The position numbers were made by a program, and so were the translations under genes. Shown piece by piece: positions 1 to 8,009 of a stretch of DNA of 51,431 bases. The first letter of the stretch is position 1; each line of letters starts with the position of its first letter. The stretch is from CAZOZP01 sp964584325 (GTDB lineage Bacteria > Bacteroidota > Ignavibacteria > Ignavibacteriales > Melioribacteraceae), in the NCBI GenBank assembly GCA_964584325.1, contig CAZOZP010000020.1:1-51431 (forward strand). Direction: 5' to 3'. Below the pieces are notes generated by a model. That model searched no databases. It was not told where the DNA came from and worked only from the letters and a program-made list of their open reading frames with translations.

Positions 1-2
1 AA

Positions 3-1418
3 AGTATAAAGACAGAGGCTAAGGCAGATGTAAAACCTGCACCTGAAGCAAGTGTAAAACCTGCGCCTCAGGTAGAAGTGAAAGTATCATCTGAAAGTGC
101 AACAAAGGCAGAGGCTAAGGCTGATGTAAAACCTGCACCTGAAGTAAGTGTTAAACCTGCGCCTCAGGCAGAAATAAAAGTATCATCTGAAAGTGCAAAG
201 GCAGAGGCTAAGGCTGATGTAAAACCTGCACCTGAAGCAAGTGTTAAACCTGCGCCTCAGGCAGAAATAAAAGTATCATCTGAAAGTGCAAAGGCAGAGG
301 CTAAGGCTGATGTAAAACCTGCACCTGAAGCAAGTGTTAAACCTGCGCCTCAGGTAGAAGTGAAAGTATCATCTGAAAGTGCAGTAATGGCAGAGTTAAA
401 ACCGGCAGTAGAAAAAAGACCGATAGGAATCAAGGTTGTCTCCTCAGAAAAATCAGTAATCGAAAATGAAATTATTGATTCAAAAGCAAGTAGTACAAAA
501 GAAAAACAAACTGCCGTTGGTGATAAGGATAGTATAACACTTAAAATCAATAACGGTCAAAATGCACAAAATACGGCAGAGTATAAAATAAATACAGATG
601 TGAATAAAAGTGCAAATGCGCAATATCAGCCACCACGAGAGAATGTAAAACAACAGGCAGGTTCAACAAAGCCAGAGATGCCGGTTAGTGGGCCAGCTAT
701 TGCAGCAAATTCTGCAGTATCAGAGGAAGCAGGAAAAACTCAGGCAAAATCGACTTCATCGGGAGAAAAAACAAATAAAGTAATTGAACAGATTAAATAT
801 GATGAAAGTACAGCCAAGACAGAAGTTCCCAGGGAGAAAGCCGTATCACAAACTTCCGGCGAAGGTTCCGCTTTTTCGGATAGTACAGAAAAAAGGAAAA
901 GTCAAGGCGAGAATCATAAAGTTGTGGATTTTGTCGGAAAAACCAACGAAAGCAGTTTCAGAGAAAAAGTCATGGAAAATACACCTCTTTTCAGGAGCGT
1001 TAAATCTGCAGACATTATGAAAGAGCTTAACAAATACATAATGAAACCGGAAAAGAACTCTCTTATTATGACTATAGAACCAAAGAATCTCGGACAGCTT
1101 AAAATTAAACTGGAAATGGTTAATTCAGTTATGAAAGCCAATATAGAAGTTGATACTCCTCAGATTAAGACTCTGGTAGAAAAAAACATTGGAGAACTGC
1201 AGAATAACCTTCAGCAGAATGGTGTAAATATTGGGCAGCTTAATGTTTCAGTATCCAGTCAGGACAACAAAATGGCACGATATATGGATAGTAAAAAGAA
1301 ACAAAACAGTTCTTTAAATGATGGAAAAGAAGTAGAAGCAGATCTGAACACCAGTAATGCCGGAGAAACCAGGTCGGTTAAAGAAATGGGTTACAACACT
1401 TACGACTATTTAGTATAG
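3..1418 (+). CDS. fliK: Flagellar hook-length control protein FliK (5' end outside window)
   Basis: FliK is the secreted molecular ruler that measures the hook and switches the export gate from hook to filament substrates. The frame is open from base 3 to the stop and the left edge falls inside a repeat, so the true start lies upstream; the GTG at 78 is only a repeat valine. Bases 3-395 encode about four copies of a 31-residue Ala/Pro/Lys/Glu-rich repeat, followed by a polar low-complexity linker. A Flg_hook-type C-terminal domain lies at about 1040-1295 and includes the residues IEPKNLGQLKIKLE. The gene is followed 8 bases later by flgD, as in many non-enteric flagellar operons. The C-terminal identity is secure; total length is unknown. 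Confidence 0.9.
   Translation, partial: SIKTEAKADVKPAPEASVKPAPQVEVKVSSESATKAEAKADVKPAPEVSVKPAPQAEIKVSSESAKAEAKADVKPAPEASVKPAPQAEIKVSSESAKAEAKADVKPAPEASVKPAPQVEVKVSSESAVMAELKPAVEKRPIGIKVVSSEKSVIENEIIDSKASSTKEKQTAVGDKDSITLKINNGQNAQNTAEYKINTDVNKSANAQYQPPRENVKQQAGSTKPEMPVSGPAIAANSAVSEEAGKTQAKSTSSGEKTNKVIEQIKYDESTAKTEVPREKAVSQTSGEGSAFSDSTEKRKSQGENHKVVDFVGKTNESSFREKVMENTPLFRSVKSADIMKELNKYIMKPEKNSLIMTIEPKNLGQLKIKLEMVNSVMKANIEVDTPQIKTLVEKNIGELQNNLQQNGVNIGQLNVSVSSQDNKMARYMDSKKKQNSSLNDGKEVEADLNTSNAGETRSVKEMGYNTYDYLV
15..395 (+). repeat. 93-base in-frame tandem repeats in fliK
   Basis: Four copies begin near bases 15, 111, 204 and 297. Spacing is 96, 93 and 93 bases, the extra codon being one Thr in the first copy. 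Each copy encodes a 31-residue unit containing KADVKPAPE and KVSSESA. Copies are nearly identical at DNA level, which suggests recent expansion. The array runs off the left edge, so the copy number is a minimum. Confidence 0.9.
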
Positions 1419-1426
1419 GTATAAAA

Positions 1427-2125
1427 ATGTCACAATCAGTTCAATCAATTCTCAACCAGTCTGCGAGCAGTAATATCAACACAAGTACTGCTTCAGGCAA
1501 AAGCGAGCTAGGGAAAGATGATTTCCTGAAGCTGATGATAGCACAGCTTAGGTACCAGGACCCGCTTAACCCTATGGAGAATACGGAATACACGGCTCAG
1601 CTTGCTCAGTTTACTTCGCTAGAACAATTAACTAATATGAGCAAATCGCTTGATAATAGCGTGAATGCGAATTTCCAGCTTGTTGCATCCATTAATAATA
1701 CAATGACAGCCGCATTTATCGGCAAGGATGTTAAACTTGACGGAAACAGTTTCACTTACAAAGCCCAGGATGAAATTCAACTTGGTTACAATCTGGGAGG
1801 CAATGCACATAAAGTTAAAGTTACGGTCTATAACGAAGCAGGAGTTGCAGTAAAAGTATTCGATAATATGCCGGGCGAAGGCGGAGACCACAAGTTCAGC
1901 TGGGACTTCACTGACAGCGGAGGAAGAAGTCTGGCACCGGGTAATTATTCCTTCTCGGTAGAAGCTACAGCTTCAAATGGTGAACCTATAAGCGCATCTT
2001 ACTATAAAACAGGTACAATAAATGCACTTAGGTTTACGGAAGCTGGTACAATGCTTATTGTTGACGGAGTGGAATATCCATTGGGTGATATCCAGGAGAT
2101 TTACAATCCAATAACAGAGGAGTAG
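1427..2125 (+). CDS. flgD: Flagellar hook assembly scaffold FlgD
   Basis: FlgD is the temporary cap on which hook subunits polymerise in the periplasm and beyond the outer membrane. The N-terminal part (about residues 28-75) has the family signature, with GKDDFLKLMIAQLRYQDPLNP followed by a TAQLAQFTSLEQL segment. The C-terminal part (about 100-220) looks like the FlgD tudor/FN3-like region, with PGNYSFSVEA. At 232 residues it has typical length. It sits between fliK and the small flagellar-operon gene, 6 bases before the latter. There is no signal peptide, as expected for a substrate of the flagellar exporter. Confidence 0.96.
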   Translation: MSQSVQSILNQSASSNINTSTASGKSELGKDDFLKLMIAQLRYQDPLNPMENTEYTAQLAQFTSLEQLTNMSKSLDNSVNANFQLVASINNTMTAAFIGKDVKLDGNSFTYKAQDEIQLGYNLGGNAHKVKVTVYNEAGVAVKVFDNMPGEGGDHKFSWDFTDSGGRSLAPGNYSFSVEATASNGEPISASYYKTGTINALRFTEAGTMLIVDGVEYPLGDIQEIYNPITEE

Positions 2126-2131
2126 CACCAA

Positions 2132-2512
2132 ATGTCAAACCTGATCAACGGAGTGAAAGTACCTTTTGTTCCTATAGTCGGAAAAGAAGACTTTATAGGG
2201 AAAAAGGAACAGGTTAAAGAAAACGGATTTCAGTCTGTATTCGAACGTGAACTTGAAAAAGTTAAATTTTCGGGACATGCATTGAAAAGATTGGAATCAA
2301 GAAATATCCAGCTTAGCGAAACAGAAATGGAGAAACTCCAGGGAGCTGTTGAACGGGCTGAGGCCAAAGGAGCAAAGGATTCGTTGGTAATGATGAATAA
2401 CAAAGCATTCATTATCAATATTCCGAATAGGACGGTAGTAACAGCACTGCCGATAGAACAAGGAGGAGATAATGTATTTACAAATATTGACAGTGTAGTT
2501 TTAGCTGACTGA
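2132..2512 (+). CDS. Flagellar operon protein, TIGR02530-like
   Basis: This 126-residue protein resembles the small 'flagellar operon protein' family (TIGR02530) commonly found between flgD and flgE in Firmicutes, spirochaetes and deep-branching Gram-negatives. Visible features are a conserved central segment FSGHALKRLESRNIQLSE and a C-terminal strand region with AFIINIPNRTVVTAL. It has no signal peptide or membrane segment. Biochemical function is unknown; position suggests a cytoplasmic role in hook assembly or export. It begins 6 bases after flgD and is separated from flgE by a structured 108-base leader. Confidence 0.85.
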   Translation: MSNLINGVKVPFVPIVGKEDFIGKKEQVKENGFQSVFERELEKVKFSGHALKRLESRNIQLSETEMEKLQGAVERAEAKGAKDSLVMMNNKAFIINIPNRTVVTALPIEQGGDNVFTNIDSVVLAD

Positions 2513-2534
2513 TCAATAAAACATTAACAGATTC

Positions 2535-2587
2535 GGGCGGGACCTTTTAAGGACGCCCAGGTTCAACTGACCGACTGATGTTGAACC
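2535..2587 (+). promoter_or_regulatory. Two tandem hairpins in the flgE leader
   Basis: The 108 bases before flgE hold two inverted repeats in series. The first pairs GGGCG (2535-2539) with CGCCC (2554-2558) and contains an inner CCTT/AAGG palindrome. The second pairs GGTTCAAC (2560-2567) with GTTGAACC (2580-2587) around a 12-base loop. Neither is followed by a T-run, so they are not typical terminators. They could be an RNA-processing, stability or regulator-binding site. An unusually strong ribosome binding site, TAGGAGGT, follows at 2610-2617. Confidence 0.6.
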
Positions 2588-2620
2588 GACAACTTAAAAC
2601 TTAAACCTTAGGAGGTTAAA

Positions 2621-4285
2621 ATGTCACTTCTTAATTCTCTTTTCGCAGGCGTTTCAGGCTTACGCAATCACCAGTCTATGATGGACGTTATCGGTAACAA
2701 TATAGCCAATGTTAATTCAATCGGATTTAAAGGCACCAGAGTTACTTTCAGCGATACTTTCAATCAGTTTATCCGCTACGGTAACAATCCAACCGAAACA
2801 CAGGGTGGTACAAACACATATCAGATAGGTCTCGGTACAAAATTGAACTCTGTTGACAGAAACTGGAATCAGGGTACTTTCGAAAGAACAGGAATCGTAA
2901 CAGACCTCGCATTACAGGGAGACGGACTGTTCGTAATGGAAAATAACGGCGAAACTTTTTATGCAAGAGCAGGAGCCTTTATTTTTGATGCCGAAGGTAA
3001 ACTCGTAAATCCTCAGAACGGTGGTATTGTTCAGGGTAAGATGGCAACTGAAGACGGTGTTATCCCTCCCGGAAACAATCTTAATGATATTCAGCTTGAT
3101 ACTAACCAAAGACTTCCAGCCATAGCAACAACACAAACAGCCTGGGGTGGTAATCTAAGCAGTACTTCAAGCATTACAAGATCAGAAAACTATGTACAGT
3201 CAGGTAATCTTAATTCAGCCACACTAGTAGGCGATACAATTACTGAAACTAACTCTGTTTATGATGTTAACGGAAATGAATATAGAATGACAGTAACATA
3301 CAGTAAAGATGCAGCAGATGACTGGAACATAAATATTACATTAGCCGACAGCGAAGGAAATGATGTTCCTCTCAGTATAGCTGGAAATGCCTCAACTGCA
3401 GGTGCGCCTTACGATATTGATGCATTGTTTAACGGAGCAGGTGCACTCACAAGCTTAAATGGCGCAGCACCTGCTGCTCTTAATATCACTGCTTTGAGTG
3501 GCGATCTGTCTTTCAACTTTAATCCGTCAACTATTACACAGATTTCCGGCCCGAATACTCTCAGCTCAACTGTAGATGATAACCGTGAACCCACAATTGT
3601 TCAGGGAACATTGAATATTTATGATTCTCTTGGAAATCCGCATACTTTAACAATTACTTATACAAAGATTACTAACAACAACTGGATCTGGACTGCAAAT
3701 GTTCCGGCTTCCAGTGGAACAGTTACTAACAATACAGGCACAATTACCTTCGGCCAGGATGGCGCAATTGCAGCAGTATCTCCAAATCCTCCGGTAATTA
3801 ACTTTGCTCCCGGCGGTGGTGCAATGGCTCAGAATATAAACCTTAATTTTGGTGAAGATTTTTCAGGAATTACACAAACTTCGTCGAGTTCAGTTGTTTC
3901 AGCGCTAACTCAAAACGGATCGGCTGCTGCAAATCTTTCTAACCTGAGTATTGATCAGTACGGTTATATTGTAGGAGTATTCTCAAACGGTCAATCAAGA
4001 CAGCTTGCTCAGATTATGCTGGCAACATTCCCTAACCTTAATGGTCTTATAAGCGTTGGTGATAACCAGTTCCAGGTATCTGCCAACTCAGGTGATCCTT
4101 ATTACGGGGAGCCCGGCGAATCAACAGGAACTACAATACAGTCAGGTGCTCTTGAACAATCCAATGTTGATCTTTCTGAAGAATTTACGAGAATGATAGT
4201 TGCTCAGAGAGGGTTCCAGGCAAACGCCAGAGTAATTACAACCTCAGATAATCTGCTTCAGGAAATAACAAATCTTGTAAGATAA
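2621..4285 (+). CDS. flgE: Flagellar hook protein FlgE
   Basis: FlgE polymerises into the hook, the universal joint outside the cell. The N terminus (MSLLNSLFAGVSGLRNHQ, then the rod-family pattern NNIANVNSIGFK) and the C terminus (EQSNVDLSEEFTRMIVAQRGFQ) are the coiled-coil regions shared by axial proteins. The middle is a large Ser/Thr/Asn-rich insert forming the surface domains. At 554 residues it is longer than enteric FlgE (about 400), which is common in non-enteric lineages. The AGGAGG-type ribosome binding site 5 bases upstream supports the start. It is the last gene of the first transcription unit, ended by a strong terminator. Confidence 0.97.
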   Translation: MSLLNSLFAGVSGLRNHQSMMDVIGNNIANVNSIGFKGTRVTFSDTFNQFIRYGNNPTETQGGTNTYQIGLGTKLNSVDRNWNQGTFERTGIVTDLALQGDGLFVMENNGETFYARAGAFIFDAEGKLVNPQNGGIVQGKMATEDGVIPPGNNLNDIQLDTNQRLPAIATTQTAWGGNLSSTSSITRSENYVQSGNLNSATLVGDTITETNSVYDVNGNEYRMTVTYSKDAADDWNINITLADSEGNDVPLSIAGNASTAGAPYDIDALFNGAGALTSLNGAAPAALNITALSGDLSFNFNPSTITQISGPNTLSSTVDDNREPTIVQGTLNIYDSLGNPHTLTITYTKITNNNWIWTANVPASSGTVTNNTGTITFGQDGAIAAVSPNPPVINFAPGGGAMAQNINLNFGEDFSGITQTSSSSVVSALTQNGSAAANLSNLSIDQYGYIVGVFSNGQSRQLAQIMLATFPNLNGLISVGDNQFQVSANSGDPYYGEPGESTGTTIQSGALEQSNVDLSEEFTRMIVAQRGFQANARVITTSDNLLQEITNLVR

Positions 4286-4306
4286 CAGTCTTTCTGATAA
4301 AAAAAC

Positions 4307-4335
4307 AAAGGCGGCTTAATGCCGCCTTTTTTTTT
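4307..4335 (+). terminator. Rho-independent terminator after flgE
   Basis: The GC-rich stem GGCGGC (4310-4315) pairs with GCCGCC (4321-4326) around a 5-base TTAAT loop. It is extended by AAA/TTT pairing and followed by a run of nine T. It lies 22 bases after the flgE stop and separates the hook unit from the fliM unit. Confidence 0.93.
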
Positions 4336-4547
4336 GGCTAATAATCTTCAGTTGACTAAAAGCTATATGGATGCAAAACTATTTATTCAATGGATAATTT
4401 GGCAATATATATGATTTTTACCTGAGTTGATTTCCTTCGGATAAGAAATAGCGGTGATACTTGAATAATAGCGGGCAATTATTCAACTCTGATTGCGTTG
4501 GCACATCTGTTGTAAATAAGAAACAGTTAAATAATATTGGATTAGCT

Positions 4548-5525
4548 ATGGCAGAAGTATTATCCCAGTCCGAAATAGACCAACTGTTAAATAATATTAA
4601 GTCAGGAGCTGAAGAAAAAGAAGAGGGAGTCCACCAAAAAGAGATAGTTCCCTTTGACTTTAGGCTTCCGAACAGGATTTCGAAAAATCAGTTAAGAACA
4701 ATCAGAAACCTCCATGAAAACTTTGCCGAAAGTTTCAGTTCATTCCTGATGGCAAAACTTCAGTCAATTATTAATATTAATGTTATATCTGTTGACCAGA
4801 TTTACTATTCGGAGTATGTGCTTTCTGTTTCAAATCCGGCATGTCTTTTCACCTTTAACCTTAGCGGAACAGATGTAAAGGGAATACTTGAACTGAGTCC
4901 GGAACTTGCACTTACATTTGTGGACAGACTATTGGGCGGAAACGGACTTGGTACAAAAGCTTCAAAAACAATTACACCGATTGAGCAGAAAGTTTTATCG
5001 GCGATTGTTGAAAAAATTATGAATGACCTAAATAAAGCCTGGCAGATAATTGGCAGTTTTGAGTTTCAGATAGACCGTTTTGAACCTGATATTGATTTTG
5101 CGCAAATTACATCACAAAGTGAAAGTGTACTTCTTATTTCATTTGAATTATTTATCGGAGAGCAGTCTTATCTGATGAATATCTGCTTTGCCACTTATGC
5201 TTTTGACTCGATATTATCAAAGCTTTCAGGACAGACATTATCGGCAATCAGGCCAATTAAATACAGGGGCACTACTGCCCGGAATATTTTAATACAGCAT
5301 CTTAATGAAACAATGCTTCAGGTTGCAGCGCATTTCGGCAAAGCGACAATATCATTCGAGCAGCTTCTCGATCTTGAAATGGGAGATATAATAATGCTTG
5401 AAAACAAAGTTGGCAGCGAAGTAGAAATTACTATTGATCAGAAGGAGCTTTTTGCCGGCGTTGCCGGAAGTGTTAACGGAAGAAAAGCTGTTAAAATATC
5501 CAGAAGAATTGAAACTAAGGAGTAA
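4548..5525 (+). CDS. fliM: Flagellar motor switch protein FliM
   Basis: FliM forms the middle of the C-ring and binds phospho-CheY through its N terminus. The product begins MAEVLSQSEIDQLLNN, the family's CheY-binding motif, so I start at the ATG at 4548. The same frame could begin at a TTG at 4461, but the extra 29 residues are not FliM-like. The central CheC-like domain (about residues 40-220) and C-terminal SpoA domain (about 245-320) follow in order; 325 residues is normal. fliN starts 3 bases after the stop, so the two switch proteins are probably co-translated. Confidence 0.95.
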   Translation: MAEVLSQSEIDQLLNNIKSGAEEKEEGVHQKEIVPFDFRLPNRISKNQLRTIRNLHENFAESFSSFLMAKLQSIININVISVDQIYYSEYVLSVSNPACLFTFNLSGTDVKGILELSPELALTFVDRLLGGNGLGTKASKTITPIEQKVLSAIVEKIMNDLNKAWQIIGSFEFQIDRFEPDIDFAQITSQSESVLLISFELFIGEQSYLMNICFATYAFDSILSKLSGQTLSAIRPIKYRGTTARNILIQHLNETMLQVAAHFGKATISFEQLLDLEMGDIIMLENKVGSEVEITIDQKELFAGVAGSVNGRKAVKISRRIETKE

Positions 5526-5528
5526 AAT

Positions 5529-5864
5529 ATGAGTGAATCATTTCAGGCAAGTGTAGCGGATTTCCCGGAATTTGACGAATCATCAAAAAAGGGATTTGCC
5601 GGAGACGATAAGATAAGCTTCTTAAAAGATTTGAAGCTTAATGTTTACATCGAATTAGGTCGTACAACAATGCAAATAAGGGATATCCTTGAGCTGGAAA
5701 GAGGCTATGTGATTGAACTTGAAAAATTGGCATCTGAACCGGTAGATGTTTATGTGAATAACAAAAAGATTGCTGAAGGTGAGGTTGTGGTAATTGATAA
5801 ACATTTCGGGATAAGAATTACCAATCTAGTTGATTCAGCAGAACGAATAGAAGGAATTGCCTGA
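5529..5864 (+). CDS. fliN: Flagellar motor switch protein FliN
   Basis: FliN is the SpoA-domain protein at the base of the C-ring and also helps dock export substrates. At 111 residues it has an acidic variable N terminus and one SpoA domain (about residues 32-105) with LNVYIELGRTTMQIRDIL, a Val/Asp-rich VDVYVNNKKIAEGEVVVI and FGIRITNLV, all strongly typical. It starts 3 bases after fliM, and its stop overlaps the start of the FliO-like gene in a TGATG arrangement. Confidence 0.95.
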   Translation: MSESFQASVADFPEFDESSKKGFAGDDKISFLKDLKLNVYIELGRTTMQIRDILELERGYVIELEKLASEPVDVYVNNKKIAEGEVVVIDKHFGIRITNLVDSAERIEGIA

Positions 5865-6211
5865 TGAGCAGTTATTTGGGGAATCTCTTTTATATTATTT
5901 TTGTCCTGCTTATAATGGCCGGGGCATTGTACGGGGTTCTTTACCTTGTGAAAAAATATCTCTATTCATTTGATCAGAACACTTCAACTTTTCTAAATAT
6001 GAAAGTTGTTGCAAATTTCGGTATAGCCCCAAAAAAATCAGTAACTGTAGTGCGGATTAAAGATAAACTTTACATTTTGGGAGTTACAGATCAGAGTGTT
6101 TCTCTTATTGATAAAATTGATGATATTGCCGAACCGGAAGACCCGGGCGAAAATCCTTCACGTACAAATACTTTTCTTGAAATACTTAAAAAGAATATGG
6201 GCATGAAATGA
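5864..6211 (+). CDS. fliO: Flagellar biosynthesis protein FliO
   Basis: FliO is a small single-span membrane protein that helps assemble the FliP pore of the export gate. This 115-residue product has one hydrophobic segment at about residues 8-30, then a basic stretch and a small beta-rich cytoplasmic domain with KDKLYILGVTDQSVSLI, the pattern of FliO/FliZ proteins. The family is weakly conserved, so position between fliN and fliP matters for the call. It overlaps fliN by 1 base and fliP by 4. Confidence 0.85.
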   Translation: MSSYLGNLFYIIFVLLIMAGALYGVLYLVKKYLYSFDQNTSTFLNMKVVANFGIAPKKSVTVVRIKDKLYILGVTDQSVSLIDKIDDIAEPEDPGENPSRTNTFLEILKKNMGMK

Positions 6212-6966
6212 AAAAGCATATGGTTTTTTTTGCATTATTGATTATGCTTATCGGCGCAGGAGATATTATTTCGCAAACCGGACAGACAGTACCGCTTCCA
6301 AAAGTTTCTATCGATATAGGTAAAACAGAAAATCCGGAAGACCTTTCGGTAACTCTTCAGCTTCTTTTACTGATGACAGTGCTTTCATTGGCACCTTCAA
6401 TTATCATTATGACTACTTCATATTTGAGGATAATTATTGCATTTAACTTTCTGAGAAACGCACTTGGAACAATGCAGATGCCGCCAAATCAGCTTTTGGC
6501 AGGTCTGTCTTTATTCCTTACAATTTTTATAATGGAACCCACAATTACCGATGTTCACGATAATGCTCTAAAGCCTTATTTAGATAAAGAAATATCGATT
6601 GACTCTGCCTATACAAATGCTATGACTCCTATACGAGGATTTATGTTCAAGCATGTCAGAGATGAAGATATTGCCCTATTTCTAAGCTTTACAACAGAAA
6701 TACAGCCTGCAACTCCTGAGGATCTTCCAACTTATATTCTTATTCCTGCATTTATTATAAGTGAACTGAGGGCCGGATTTATTATAGGATTTTTTCTGTT
6801 TATTCCGTTTCTTATGATTGATATGATAGTGGCCAGCATTCTTATGTCTATGGGTATGATGATGATTCCTCCTATGATGGTTGCGTTGCCGTTTAAAATA
6901 TTACTTTTTGTACTGGTTGACGGTTGGAACCTTATAATTGGTTCTCTCGTAAGGAGTTTTGCCTGA
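6208..6966 (+). CDS. fliP: Flagellar export gate protein FliP
   Basis: FliP is the main pore-forming subunit of the flagellar type III export gate, as a FliP5-FliQ4-FliR1 complex. The product has an N-terminal cleavable-type signal (about residues 1-23), as in many FliP proteins. The family core follows: LLLLMTVLSLAPSIIIMTTSY, the LRNALGTMQMPPNQLL loop, and a C-terminal pair of hydrophobic helices with MGMMMIPPMM. At 252 residues the length is normal. Its stop overlaps the fliQ start in a TGATG junction. Confidence 0.97.
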   Translation: MKKHMVFFALLIMLIGAGDIISQTGQTVPLPKVSIDIGKTENPEDLSVTLQLLLLMTVLSLAPSIIIMTTSYLRIIIAFNFLRNALGTMQMPPNQLLAGLSLFLTIFIMEPTITDVHDNALKPYLDKEISIDSAYTNAMTPIRGFMFKHVRDEDIALFLSFTTEIQPATPEDLPTYILIPAFIISELRAGFIIGFFLFIPFLMIDMIVASILMSMGMMMIPPMMVALPFKILLFVLVDGWNLIIGSLVRSFA

Positions 6967-7235
6967 TGAATCTAGATTTGGTAATACAGCTTCTTGCAGA
7001 AGTATTTTATACTGTTTTGATAATCCTTCTGCCGATTTTAGGTGTCGCTCTTGTAATAGGTATCCTTATTTCTGTATTTCAGGCAGCTACTTCAATTCAG
7101 GAAATGACTCTTACATTTGTTCCCAAAATCATTATCACTTTAGTGGCGGTTGTTGTTATGCTTCCTTTTATGGCTGACAGGCTGATAGCGATAACTCATA
7201 AAGTTTTTAATCTGATGATAACAGTGCTGAAATAA
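6966..7235 (+). CDS. fliQ: Flagellar export gate protein FliQ
   Basis: FliQ is a two-helix subunit wrapped around the FliP/FliR core of the export gate. I start at the ATG at 6966 overlapping the fliP stop. This gives an 89-residue protein of family length beginning MNLDLVIQLLAE; a longer in-frame start at 6924 lies inside fliP. Two membrane helices (about residues 15-40 and 50-75) flank the FQAATSIQEMTLTFVPK motif diagnostic of FliQ. fliR follows with a 1-base overlap. Confidence 0.95.
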   Translation: MNLDLVIQLLAEVFYTVLIILLPILGVALVIGILISVFQAATSIQEMTLTFVPKIIITLVAVVVMLPFMADRLIAITHKVFNLMITVLK

Positions 7236-8008
7236 TGGATATTCTTCTTGAAGATTTTATAAAAGGCCTTCTGATATTTCTCAGGGTTGCGGCGGTTCTT
7301 CTTACGATGCCGGTATTTGGGAATATAACTTACCCTGTGCTTCCAAAATTAGGTTTGTCTCTTATACTAACATATCTATTTATTTTCAGCATTCCTGATT
7401 TTGCCTTTAATTATTACGATGGACTTTTACCGCTTGCTATATATGGGATTAAAGAAGTACTTACCGGATTGCTTATTGGTTTTGCGATGAATTTCATCTT
7501 TTACGGAATGACATTTGCAGGACTTCTCATAGGAAACGAAATGGGATTGAGTATGGCAACAATGTTTGATCCTTATTCTGAAAATCAGAATAATATTATT
7601 GGAACACTAATCTCAATGCTGGCTATGATTGTATTTTTGCTCATTGATGGCCACCATTTCATAATTCAGGCTGTTTCGGCATCATTTAAGCTTATTCCGC
7701 TTGGAAGTTATACAGTAAACGGAAGTCTTATTGAACTACTGATAAAATATTCAGCAGGAATTTTTCTTGTTGCAGTAAAAATATCTGCTCCGCTAATTGT
7801 GTCCTTCTTTCTATTGAATGTAGCTTCCGGGATAATTTCAAGAGTTATTCCGCAAATGCAGATTCTCTTTGTAATTTTCCCGCTAAAAATCGGTCTTGGA
7901 TTTGTACTGCTGGCAATGGTTATGCCTATTTATGTAAAGGTTATCAAAAGTTTGCTTACAAATTATGAAAAAGAAATCTACGAACTTATCCTAGTAATGA
8001 GTAAATGA
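7235..8008 (+). CDS. fliR: Flagellar export gate protein FliR
   Basis: FliR is the single-copy subunit that closes the FliP ring of the export gate. This 257-residue protein is almost wholly hydrophobic, with about six membrane segments, FliR-type features such as FLRVAAVLLTMPVFG near the N terminus and a central MGLSMATMFDPYSENQNN, and the C-terminal IPQMQILFVIFPLKIGLG region. It overlaps fliQ by 1 base, and flhB starts 1 base after its stop. Confidence 0.96.
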   Translation: MDILLEDFIKGLLIFLRVAAVLLTMPVFGNITYPVLPKLGLSLILTYLFIFSIPDFAFNYYDGLLPLAIYGIKEVLTGLLIGFAMNFIFYGMTFAGLLIGNEMGLSMATMFDPYSENQNNIIGTLISMLAMIVFLLIDGHHFIIQAVSASFKLIPLGSYTVNGSLIELLIKYSAGIFLVAVKISAPLIVSFFLLNVASGIISRVIPQMQILFVIFPLKIGLGFVLLAMVMPIYVKVIKSLLTNYEKEIYELILVMSK

Positions 8009-8009
8009 T

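Noticed and set aside
78..80. GTG as the fliK start codon
   Set aside because: The frame is open to base 3 and the GTG is a repeat-unit valine; other copies show the same position inside the repeat. The gene begins left of the window.
15..395. CRISPR array
   Set aside because: The repeats are 93 bases, contiguous, and in frame with the protein; there are no spacers.
4352..4380. Sigma-70-like promoter before fliM (TTGACT)
   Set aside because: No convincing -10 element lies at the right spacing, and this lineage may use a different consensus, so I did not list it.
4461..4547. N-terminal extension of FliM from a TTG
   Set aside because: The family's N-terminal CheY-binding motif starts at the ATG at 4548; the extra residues have no FliM character.
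6924..6965. Longer FliQ start
   Set aside because: It lies inside fliP, and the ATG at 6966 gives the usual FliQ length and a typical coupled TGATG junction.
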